Part shown: positions 1 through 5,079 of the stretch, in pieces | Position numbering within the stretch: position 1 is the stretch's first letter | Layout: every line of letters begins with the position of its first letter | DNA from: JAAYDY01 sp964500225 | GTDB lineage: Bacteria; Planctomycetota; Phycisphaerae; FEN-1346; JAACEH01 | Reading direction: 5' to 3' | NCBI GenBank assembly: GCA_964500225.1 | Contig: CAZCOA010000074.1 | Coordinates: 1-5,846 of the forward strand | DNA: 5,846 bases | Translations under genes and position numbers: made by a program | The notes under the pieces: generated by a model | Seen by the model: only the letters and a program-made list of their open reading frames with translations | Told to the model about the DNA's origin: nothing | Database searches by the model: none

Positions 1-1
1 G

Positions 2-706
2 GCGGGGTGGTGTTCGGACGGTCTGGAGCGTACGTTCACGCGGGAGTCGTACGAGGCGGCGGTGCGTCGGGCGTTGGAGTACATCGGGGCGGGGGACATT
101 TTCCAGGTGAATCTGTCGCAGCGGTTCACGGCGCGGCCGGGGTGTTCGCCGGTGGAGTTGTACGTGCGGCTGCGTGAGTCGAACCCGGCGCCGTTTGCGG
201 CGTATCTGGGGGGATCGGCGGGCGGCGGGGCGCCGTTGGCGGAGGGCGAGTGGTCGGTGTTGTCGAGTTCGCCGGAGCGGTTTCTTCGGGTGCGGGGTCG
301 GCACGTCCAGACGCGTCCGATCAAGGGGACGCGTCCGCGTCGGCCGGAGGGCGAGGCGGGGTCGGCGGCGTTCAATGAGCGGCAACGGTCGGCGCTGTGG
401 AACAGTGCGAAGGAGTCGGCGGAGCTGGCGATGATCGTGGACCTGGAGCGTAACGATCTGGGTCGTGTGTGCCGGTACGGGACGATTCGTGTGACGGAGC
501 CGCGGACGGTGGAGGCGTATGCGTCGGTGTATCACACGGCGGCGCAGGTGGAGGGGGACCTGCACGAGCGGTACGACGTGGCGGATTTGCTTCGGGCGAC
601 GTTTCCCGGCGGGTCGATCACGGGTGCGCCGAAGGTTCGCGCGATGGAGATCATCGACGAGCTGGAACCGACGGCGCGGAGCGTGTACACGGGGGCGGTG
701 GGTTAG
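2..706 (+). CDS. pabB: Aminodeoxychorismate synthase component I (PabB-like), 5'-partial, ended early by an in-frame TAG
   Basis: Chorismate-binding enzyme that, with a glutamine amidotransferase partner, converts chorismate to 4-amino-4-deoxychorismate, the precursor of p-aminobenzoate and folate. The frame is open from nucleotide 2, so the true start lies upstream. The GTG at 62 is internal, because the codons before it (ending TRESYEAA) continue the family sequence. Visible motifs: YIxxGDIFQVNLSQRF (80-127), SSSPERF (about 263-283), TRPIKGTRPR, AKESAELAMIVDLERNDLG, and FPGGSITGAPKVRAMEIID (from about 602). The Lys of PIKGT (codon 323-325) is the residue that typifies PabB, where TrpE has Ala, so I prefer PabB to anthranilate synthase. 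The frame stops at TAG 704-706 after YTGAVG, where relatives read GY(I/F/L)GFDG. A protein ending here would lack the last 60 residues of the catalytic domain and is predicted inactive. The family call is firm; whether the stop is real is open. Confidence 0.88.
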   Translation, partial: AGWCSDGLERTFTRESYEAAVRRALEYIGAGDIFQVNLSQRFTARPGCSPVELYVRLRESNPAPFAAYLGGSAGGGAPLAEGEWSVLSSSPERFLRVRGRHVQTRPIKGTRPRRPEGEAGSAAFNERQRSALWNSAKESAELAMIVDLERNDLGRVCRYGTIRVTEPRTVEAYASVYHTAAQVEGDLHERYDVADLLRATFPGGSITGAPKVRAMEIIDELEPTARSVYTGAVG

Positions 707-886
707 GTGGGGTTCGACGGGGGCGCGGACTTGAACGTGGCGATCCGGACGCTGATCGCGGACGGGCCGCGGGTGCATGTGCAGGTGGGAGGCGGGATCG
801 TGGCGGATTCGGCGCCGTCGGAGGAGTACGAGGAGACGCTGGCGAAGGGGCGTGGGATGTTTGCGGCGTTGGGGATTCGGGTGTGA
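707..886 (+). pseudogene. pabB: C-terminal remainder of pabB, in frame beyond the TAG
   Basis: The same reading frame continues without a shift after the TAG at 704-706 for 59 codons to TGA 884-886. It encodes VGFDGGADLNVAIRTLI and then GGGIVADSAPSEEYEETLAKG, which are the conserved end of chorismate-binding enzymes: the IRT arginine and the GGGIVxDSxPxxEYxET..K active-site segment. Only one codon is wrong, and the family has Tyr there (TAC or TAT to TAG is one base change). The conservation after the stop suggests a very recent nonsense mutation, a sequencing or assembly error, or readthrough. Reinitiation at the GTG directly after the stop (707-709) is conceivable, but I see no good ribosome binding site for it. 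TAG ends hypB and the nagA-like gene in this window, so general reassignment of TAG is unlikely. Confidence 0.8.
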
Positions 887-994
887 GGGCGTGGGCGCGA
901 GCCTTTGGCGGCTGCTGGGCGGGTTGCTTCTTCGAGGGGTTCCTGCCGAACGACAACGGGGGGACGGGTTCGCCGATCCGTGCAATCCTCATGG

Positions 995-1013
995 CGGCCG
1001 CGTTTCGTGGCCG
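995..1013. terminator. GC-rich hairpin between convergent genes, possible bidirectional terminator
   Basis: CGGCCGCG at 995-1002 pairs with CGTGGCCG at 1006-1013 around a TTT loop. The stem has eight base pairs, one of them a G-T wobble. It lies between the 3' ends of pabB and hypB, where a terminator serving both would sit. There is no T-tract on either side, so it is not a canonical intrinsic terminator. In DNA this GC-rich such stems also arise by chance. Confidence 0.35.
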
Positions 1014-1079
1014 GGCCGGCGTGGCCGGGGCGTCGGTTTCGACTCTTCTGCGGCGTGTCCGGCGGGCGGGGCGGATACT

Positions 1080-1742
1080 CTACACGTGACGTGTCTTGCG
1101 GATCTGTTCCTCGAGCCAAGCGCACCAGGCCTCCAGGCCCGCGCCGGTGGTGCACGACGTGTGCAGGACGGGCATGTCGGCCTTGACGCGTCGGACGCCG
1201 GCCTCGAAGGCGGCGACGTCGAACGGCACGTGGGGCAACAGGTCCACCTTGTTCAGCACGCAGAGGTCGGCGGTGTGGTAGGCTTCGGGATACTTGATCG
1301 GCTTGTCGTCGCCCTCGGTGGTGGAGGCGACGACGACGCGCGCGGATTCGCCGAGGTCGTAGTTGCTCGGGCAGACGAGGTTGCCGATGTTCTCGATGAG
1401 CAGCAGATCGAAGGCAGCCGGGTCCAGGGGGGCCATCTGCTCGGCGATCATCATGGCGTTGAGGTGGCAGGAGCCGTGCGTTTGGATTTGGATAGCATGG
1501 AGTCCGGCGGCGCGTAGGCGTTGGGCGTCGCGGTCGGTTTCGACGTCGCCGTCGATGACGAGGATGCGGTAGCGGTCCTTGAGGCGTTCGGCGGTGCGTT
1601 CCAGGAGGCTTGTTTTTCCGGAGCCGGGCGAACTAAGGAGGTTGATGGCGCAGAGTCGTGCCTCGGTGAAGCGTCGGCGGTTCTCGGCGGCCACTTCGTC
1701 GTTGCGTCCGCGAACGTTTTTGCCAAGGGGCAGGTTGGGCAT
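1080..1742 (-). CDS. hypB: Hydrogenase/urease nickel incorporation GTPase HypB
   Basis: Cytoplasmic SIMIBI-class GTPase (220 aa) that works with HypA to load nickel into [NiFe] hydrogenase, and in some bacteria urease. The G domain is complete: P-loop SSPGSGKTSLL (residues 37-47), IDGDVETDRDAQRL (63-76), ENIGNLVCP (117-125), TTEGDDKPIKYPE (141-153) and the guanine-specificity motif NKVD (164-167). The metal site shared by the G domain of HypB proteins is present: Cys92-His93 in HGSCHLNA and Cys124 in NLVCP. The N-terminus is short, about 30 residues before the first beta strand. It has neither the CxxCGC-type high-affinity nickel motif nor the His-rich stretch that some HypB proteins use to store nickel. 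The ATG at 1742-1740 is preceded by GGAGGT with 8 nt spacing, inside the end of hypA; one base separates the two genes, so translation is probably coupled. It ends with TAG. Codons are NNC-rich, unlike the + strand neighbours. Confidence 0.96.
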   Translation of the reverse strand: MPNLPLGKNVRGRNDEVAAENRRRFTEARLCAINLLSSPGSGKTSLLERTAERLKDRYRILVIDGDVETDRDAQRLRAAGLHAIQIQTHGSCHLNAMMIAEQMAPLDPAAFDLLLIENIGNLVCPSNYDLGESARVVVASTTEGDDKPIKYPEAYHTADLCVLNKVDLLPHVPFDVAAFEAGVRRVKADMPVLHTSCTTGAGLEAWCAWLEEQIRKTRHV

Positions 1743-1743
1743 G

Positions 1744-2085
1744 TCAGTCCACCTCCAGGGAAACGATGTCGAGGGCGGAGCTGCCGCGAAGCTCCAGGTC
1801 GATCGAGCCGCACGACGCGCAGGCGGCGGGGCGGGCGTCGCCGGGCATGGTGGCGCCGCAGCGGCGGCACGTGACGATGCGCGGCTCGGCGTCGATTTCG
1901 ACGGCGGCCTCGGCGGCGCAGGTGCCCTCGCAGACGGAGGCCAGGGCCAGGCGCAGGGCCTCGGGGTCGATGCCGCTGAGGGCTCCGGCCCGAAGGCGGA
2001 TCACGTGAACGCGATCGAAGCGGCGGCTGGCGCGTTCGGCCTCGACAATCTCCAGAATGTTCTCGGCCAGCGACAACTCATGCAT
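1744..2085 (-). CDS. hypA: Hydrogenase/urease maturation nickel chaperone HypA
   Basis: Small nickel-binding metallochaperone (113 aa, the usual family size) that hands nickel to the hydrogenase large subunit together with HypB. It begins MHELSLAENILEIVE; the MHE start, with His2 as nickel ligand, is the family hallmark. The C-terminal zinc ribbon has Cys73-x2-Cys76 and Cys89-x2-Cys92. The frame is open far upstream only because stops are rare in this GC-rich DNA. The ATG at 2085-2083 is chosen for the conserved MHE and for an AGGAGA ribosome binding site at 2094-2099 with 8 nt spacing. It is the first gene of the hypA-hypB pair and diverges from the nagA-like gene. Of 19 Ala codons, 18 are GCC by eye. 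No hydrogenase or urease structural gene and no hypC-F lies in the window, so the client enzyme is unknown. Confidence 0.95.
   Translation of the reverse strand: MHELSLAENILEIVEAERASRRFDRVHVIRLRAGALSGIDPEALRLALASVCEGTCAAEAAVEIDAEPRIVTCRRCGATMPGDARPAACASCGSIDLELRGSSALDIVSLEVD
1751..1756 (-). promoter_or_regulatory. Shine-Dalgarno for hypB inside the hypA 3' end
   Basis: GGAGGT on the - strand, 8 nt before the hypB ATG. It lies within the last codons of hypA (LEVD), which supports translational coupling and fixes the hypB start. Confidence 0.8.
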
Positions 2086-2093
2086 CGCTCGGG

Positions 2094-2099
2094 TCTCCT
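2094..2099 (-). promoter_or_regulatory. Shine-Dalgarno for hypA
   Basis: AGGAGA on the - strand, 8 nt before the ATG of hypA. It supports the MHEL start over the long open extension upstream. Confidence 0.75.
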
Positions 2100-2120
2100 G
2101 GCATCGCCGCGGGAGGACCC

Positions 2121-2150
2121 AGTATAACGTGCTGGGGTCGGTGGTGCCAG
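2121..2150 (-). promoter_or_regulatory. Putative sigma70-type promoter for hypA-hypB
   Basis: On the - strand, CTGGCA (2150-2145, 4 of 6 matches to TTGACA) and TATACT (2126-2121, 5 of 6 to TATAAT) are 18 nt apart. The predicted transcript start is near 2114, giving a leader of roughly 28 nt with the ribosome binding site inside it. The A/T-rich hexamer stands out in GC-rich surroundings, but the -35 is weak. Confidence 0.5.
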
Positions 2151-2230
2151 TGGGGAGAGGCGACGTTGTGGGGCGCGTTGGGCGGCGGCGCAGAAACGGA
2201 AGGCCGATGGGGGCGTGTGGCGGGTTCGAG

Positions 2231-2258
2231 TTGACGACCGCCGGGGTGGGCCTATAAT
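2231..2258 (+). promoter_or_regulatory. Sigma70-type promoter for the nagA-like gene
   Basis: TTGACG (2231-2236, 5 of 6 matches) and a perfect TATAAT (2253-2258) are separated by 16 nt. The predicted transcript start is near 2265, giving a leader of about 50 nt before the chosen ATG. It is the best promoter match I found in the window and lies in the divergent hypA/nagA-like spacer. I see no convincing operator palindrome overlapping it. Confidence 0.75.
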
Positions 2259-2299
2259 CGGGTGCTTGGGCCGCAACAACGGCGTGGACGAGGGCGGCG

Positions 2300-2304
2300 G
2301 GAGG
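2300..2304 (+). promoter_or_regulatory. Shine-Dalgarno deciding the nagA-like start
   Basis: GGAGG lies directly against an ATG at 2305 (no spacing, so that start is unlikely), 9 nt before the ATG at 2314 and 12 nt before the ATG at 2317. The spacing favours 2314. Confidence 0.6.
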
Positions 2305-2313
2305 ATGAGGCGG

Positions 2314-3609
2314 ATGATGAATGACATGGTCATCAGCGGGGCGAAGGTGGTGACGCCCGAAGGGGTCGTGGGGACGGACGTGGCAATTCGGCGGGGTCGG
2401 ATCGTCCTGGGGCCGAGGGCGTCGGGCCCGGCGAAGCGGAGGATCCGGGCTGCGGGGAAAGTGCTGCTGCCGGGTTTCGTGGACATTCACGTACACGGCT
2501 ACGAGGGATTCGATTTCACGCTTGGGGTGTACGATGCGGCGAGCGACACGTTCGATGCGTCGGCGGATCGGAGTCTGGAGGCTCTGGGGCGTTACGTGTC
2601 GCGGATGGCGGCGCTGGGCGTGACGACGACGTACCTGGCGACGGTGGCCGCAGAGACGGAGACGCTGCGTCGTCGGCTGCGGCTGCTGGAGGAGTTTCTG
2701 AAGTCGCCGCCGTCGGGGACGCGGGTTCTGGGTGCGTTCCTGGAAGGCACGTTCGTCAGCGACAAGATGGTCGGGGCGATGAATCCGGAGCTGGTGCATC
2801 GGCCGGACATCGGGTTGTTCGATCAGATCAACGAAACGGGTCTGGTGAAGCTGTGCCTGGTGACGCCGGAGCACGGCGAGTCGGCGCTGAGCCTGATCCG
2901 TCACCTGAGTCGTCGCGGGGTGGTGAGCGGCGCGGGCCACACGGGGGCGACGGGGGAGGAGATTGCGGCGGCGCGGCGGGCGGGTCTGCGGTACATGGTG
3001 CATTTCTTGAATGGTCCGACGGGAACGAGCTTCAAGCCGTTTCATGGCGGTGGGGCGGTGGAGGGCGCGCTGGCCGAGGATCGGCTCTACTGCGAGCTGA
3101 TCGCCGACGGATACCACGTGGACCCGCGTTACGTCCGGGACCTGATCGCGCGCAAGGGGTGGCACCGGATCATAGCCGTTACGGACGCGATGTTCGCCGC
3201 CGGGGCGCGCGGGTTGAAGACGTTTCAGGTGAACGGGATCTACGGCGTGGTGGGTCCTGGAGGCAAGTACCTACAGGTCGCGCACAGTCCATCGACCCTG
3301 TTCGGCTCGTGCCTGGACATGCCGACGGCGTTCGCGAACCTGGTCAACTGGCTGACCGCCGGCGGTCCGGGCGTGTGGGTGTCGGGGCATCGCGGGATCT
3401 CGACGGACGAGGCCCTGACCGCCGCCGCGCTGATGACGGCCACCAACGCCTGCAGGATGATCGGTCTGGACAAGAGCCTGGGCGTCGGGTCGATTGCGGC
3501 GGGTCGCCGGGCGGACCTGGTGCTGGCGGAGCTTCGCGGCCGGCGCGGCGCACTGCGCCTGGAGGTCTGCCGCACGTGGGTGGACGGTCGCGAGGTGTAC
3601 GCCAGGTAG
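2314..3609 (+). CDS. nagA: N-acetylglucosamine-6-phosphate deacetylase-like amidohydrolase, divergent
   Basis: Probable metal-dependent cytoplasmic deacetylase acting on N-acetylglucosamine-6-phosphate or a related amino-sugar phosphate, giving the amino-sugar phosphate plus acetate. At 431 aa it is longer than typical NagA (about 380-390). Amidohydrolase landmarks, numbered from ATG 2314: small N-terminal beta domain; PGFVDIHVHG with His59 and His61; FLEGTF with Glu144; SGAGHTGAT with His209; MVHFLNGPTG with His230; ELIADGYHVDP with His268; AVTDAMFAAG with catalytic Asp291; C-terminal GSIAAGRRADLVL, which closes the beta domain. The usual HLEGP(F) is changed to FLEGT, and THLFNAM to VHFLNGP. 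All expected metal ligands and the catalytic Asp remain, so activity is likely but the substrate may differ. Start by GGAGG spacing; ATG 2305 or 2317 are alternatives. Monocistronic by position, with its own promoter at 2231-2258. Ends with TAG. Confidence 0.85.
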   Translation: MMNDMVISGAKVVTPEGVVGTDVAIRRGRIVLGPRASGPAKRRIRAAGKVLLPGFVDIHVHGYEGFDFTLGVYDAASDTFDASADRSLEALGRYVSRMAALGVTTTYLATVAAETETLRRRLRLLEEFLKSPPSGTRVLGAFLEGTFVSDKMVGAMNPELVHRPDIGLFDQINETGLVKLCLVTPEHGESALSLIRHLSRRGVVSGAGHTGATGEEIAAARRAGLRYMVHFLNGPTGTSFKPFHGGGAVEGALAEDRLYCELIADGYHVDPRYVRDLIARKGWHRIIAVTDAMFAAGARGLKTFQVNGIYGVVGPGGKYLQVAHSPSTLFGSCLDMPTAFANLVNWLTAGGPGVWVSGHRGISTDEALTAAALMTATNACRMIGLDKSLGVGSIAAGRRADLVLAELRGRRGALRLEVCRTWVDGREVYAR

Positions 3610-3784
3610 TCTGCGGGCGGCTCCTGCTTCGGTGCGATTCATGGCGGCGCGAGCGCGGCCGCGGCCCCTGCGGACAGAGTCTCGGGAACCACGTCAGCAG
3701 CGATCGTGCGCGTTTTGGCGCAAGAACCATCGTGCGTGCGGGGACTCGGGGGCGGGTGCGGGGTGCTTGTCGGGGAAGGTTTTG

Positions 3785-3801
3785 TCGGCACCGGCCTTGC
3801 G
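3785..3801 (+). promoter_or_regulatory. Sigma54-like -24/-12 element upstream of the PLP enzyme
   Basis: TCGGCACCGGCCTTGCG matches the sigma54 (RpoN) core: GGCAC at -24 and TTGC at -12, with exactly 10 nt between the GG and GC doublets. Deviations from consensus are C for T before the GG, C for G after GGCAC, and a final G for A/T. The predicted start near 3812 would leave a leader of roughly 190 nt. This is a pattern match in GC-rich DNA, so chance occurrence is quite possible. Confidence 0.35.
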
Positions 3802-3981
3802 ACCGGGGGTTTGACGTGGAGGAGAAGAGGGCGTCTGTCTGCGCAGGCGCCGGGGCTCCGTGAGGACCGTTGCGGTGGCGGCGTCAGGGCGCCCGCGGGG
3901 GCAGGCGTGGGGCCGCGGGGTCGGCGGGCGTTCGGGGATCGGCGTGGATGGCGGTCCGCGGCAGTGTCGGAAACCGAGGGC

Positions 3982-3987
3982 AAGGAG
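3982..3987 (+). promoter_or_regulatory. Shine-Dalgarno for the PLP enzyme
   Basis: AAGGAG ends 12 nt before the ATG at 4000. The spacing is slightly long but acceptable, and it supports this start over the open extension back to 3706. A second purine run, GAGAGG at 3992-3997, is too close to the ATG. Confidence 0.5.
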
Positions 3988-3999
3988 AACCGAGAGGCG

Positions 4000-5037
4000 A
4001 TGACGGCACCCTGGACGACGGAGGAGTTGCGGCGGCGCGTGTCGCGGCTGCCGCGCGTGGAGCTTTCGCAGTGGCCGACGCCGCTGGAGGCGTGGCCGCG
4101 TTTCGGCGAGGCGCTGGGGGGGCGGGTGCGCGTGCTGGCCAAGCGCGACGACCTGACGGGCACGGGGTGCGGCGGCAACAAGATTCGTAAGCTGGAGTTC
4201 ACTCTGGGTGCGGCTCGGGCCGAGGGGTGCGACGTAATTGTCCACGGGCTGTCCGGTCAGTCGAACTACTGTCGTCAGACGGCGGCCGCGGCGGCGCGGT
4301 GCGGTCTGAAGTGCGTGCTGGTGCTGGCGCGGGATCACAAGACGAGCGGGGTGCCGCAAGGCAACCTGCTGCTGGATCAGCTGTTCGGGGCCGAGGTGCG
4401 GATGGTGGCGCCGGCGGAGCAGGCGGGGGCGAAGGAAGCGGCGGTGGCGGAGCTTCGGGCGCAGGGGCACAACCCCTACCTGGTGGGCCATCGGGACGAG
4501 GTGTTCGGGGCGGCGGCCTATGCGCTGTGTCTGGCGGAGATGCTGGAGCAGGCATCGGCGGTGGGCGAGCGTATCGACACGGTGTGCGTGAGCGGTCGGA
4601 TGGGCACGACGGCGGGACTGATTCTGGGGAAACGGCTGCTGGGGTTCGCCGGCGCGGTGCAGGCGTTCCAGGTGGCGCCGTCGTCGAGCGACGAGGCGCT
4701 GCGCGGGCCGACGGTGAAGGTGCTGAACGATGCGGCGGCACTGCTCGGCAGCGACGAGCGGTTTACGACGGAGGATGTGCGGAACACGGACGCGTACGCG
4801 GGGCCGCGGTACGGCGAGCCGACGCCGGCGTGTCTGGAGGCGATGCTACTGCTGGGGCGGACGGAGGGAGTGGTGGTCGGTCCGGTGTACACGGCGAAAG
4901 GGCTGTCGGGTCTGGTGGATTTCGTCCGGACGGGTCGCATCGCCGCGGGCTCGACGGTCGCGTTCGTTCACACGGGGGGGCTGCCCGAGACGTTTGCCTA
5001 TAACGAGGAGATCTATCGCGCTGCTTCGGGCGGTTGA
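4000..5037 (+). CDS. PLP-dependent D-cysteine desulfhydrase-like enzyme (ACC deaminase/DcyD family)
   Basis: Fold-type II PLP enzyme (345 aa, normal family length) predicted to break down D-cysteine or a related thiol amino acid to pyruvate, ammonia and sulfide. The PLP lysine is Lys61 in KRDDLTG..CGGNKIRKLEF. Other family motifs are GQSNYCRQTAAAAA (86-99), SGRMGTTAGL (198-207), YAGPRYGEPT (266-275), GPVYTAKGLSGLVD (294-307) and FVHTGGLPETFAY (322-334). ACC deaminases carry Glu in PVYEGK and Leu in HLGG at the discriminating sites. Here both are Thr (Thr298 and Thr325), as in D-cysteine desulfhydrases, so ACC deaminase activity is unlikely. Several usual motifs are altered: QSNH to QSNY, GSGGTHAGL to GRMGTTAGL, DPVYTGKAM to GPVYTAKGL. 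The substrate may therefore be another D-amino acid. Start chosen at ATG 4000, from where family similarity begins about 20 residues in; the 98-residue upstream extension looks non-coding. The next gene follows after 42 nt and may be co-transcribed. Confidence 0.85.
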   Translation: MTAPWTTEELRRRVSRLPRVELSQWPTPLEAWPRFGEALGGRVRVLAKRDDLTGTGCGGNKIRKLEFTLGAARAEGCDVIVHGLSGQSNYCRQTAAAAARCGLKCVLVLARDHKTSGVPQGNLLLDQLFGAEVRMVAPAEQAGAKEAAVAELRAQGHNPYLVGHRDEVFGAAAYALCLAEMLEQASAVGERIDTVCVSGRMGTTAGLILGKRLLGFAGAVQAFQVAPSSSDEALRGPTVKVLNDAAALLGSDERFTTEDVRNTDAYAGPRYGEPTPACLEAMLLLGRTEGVVVGPVYTAKGLSGLVDFVRTGRIAAGSTVAFVHTGGLPETFAYNEEIYRAASGG

Positions 5038-5079
5038 AGGGCGCGGTGAAACGGGTGTCGCGCGCGAGAGGGTAAGACG

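Larger units (their letters stand above)
3610..3999. other. 390-bp intergenic region, no convincing gene
   Basis: The frames here are open, but their translations are Arg/Gly/Ala-rich with no recognisable domain, so I treat the region as non-coding. I see no T-tailed hairpin to end the nagA-like transcript. Small inverted repeats are present (GGCCGCGGCC at 3657-3666; TGCGC/GCGCA at 3707-3711 and 3718-3722 around a 6-nt loop), but they are weak. The notable element is a sigma54-like sequence at 3785-3801. The gap is long for this otherwise compact window and could hold a leader or regulatory region for the downstream PLP enzyme. Confidence 0.6.

Noticed and set aside
704..706. Genome-wide reassignment of TAG to an amino acid
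   Set aside because: hypB (stop at 1080-1082) and the nagA-like gene (stop at 3607-3609) both end at TAG exactly where their family proteins should end.
883..1089. A 68-codon frame starting with GTG that overlaps the pabB TGA (GTGA) and ends just inside hypB
   Set aside because: The GTGA overlap looks like translational coupling, but the protein (VRAWARAFGGCW...) has no recognisable domain, is Arg/Gly/Ala-rich as expected from random GC-rich DNA, and overlaps the real hypB end. I also tested it as a pabC start and found no family motif.
2131..2150. TGGCAC on the - strand upstream of hypA as a sigma54 -24 box
   Set aside because: No TTGC or GC doublet lies at the required 10-nt spacing, so only half of the element exists.
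2086..3165. A very long upstream extension of the hypA frame (to a 473-codon open frame)
   Set aside because: It is an antisense shadow of the nagA-like gene. HypA has its conserved MHEL start and a good ribosome binding site at 2085.
3641..3814. A small Arg/Ala-rich frame starting at ATG 3641 in the gap after the nagA-like gene
   Set aside because: Its composition is that of random GC-rich sequence, with no ribosome binding site and no recognisable family.
2853..3863. A 336-codon frame overlapping the nagA-like gene in another + strand frame
   Set aside because: Highly Arg/Gly-rich shadow; the nagA-like frame in the same stretch carries clear catalytic motifs.
3706..3999. A 98-codon N-terminal extension of the PLP enzyme
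   Set aside because: It is Gly/Arg-rich with no domain, starts at a GTG without a ribosome binding site, and family similarity begins only after the ATG at 4000.
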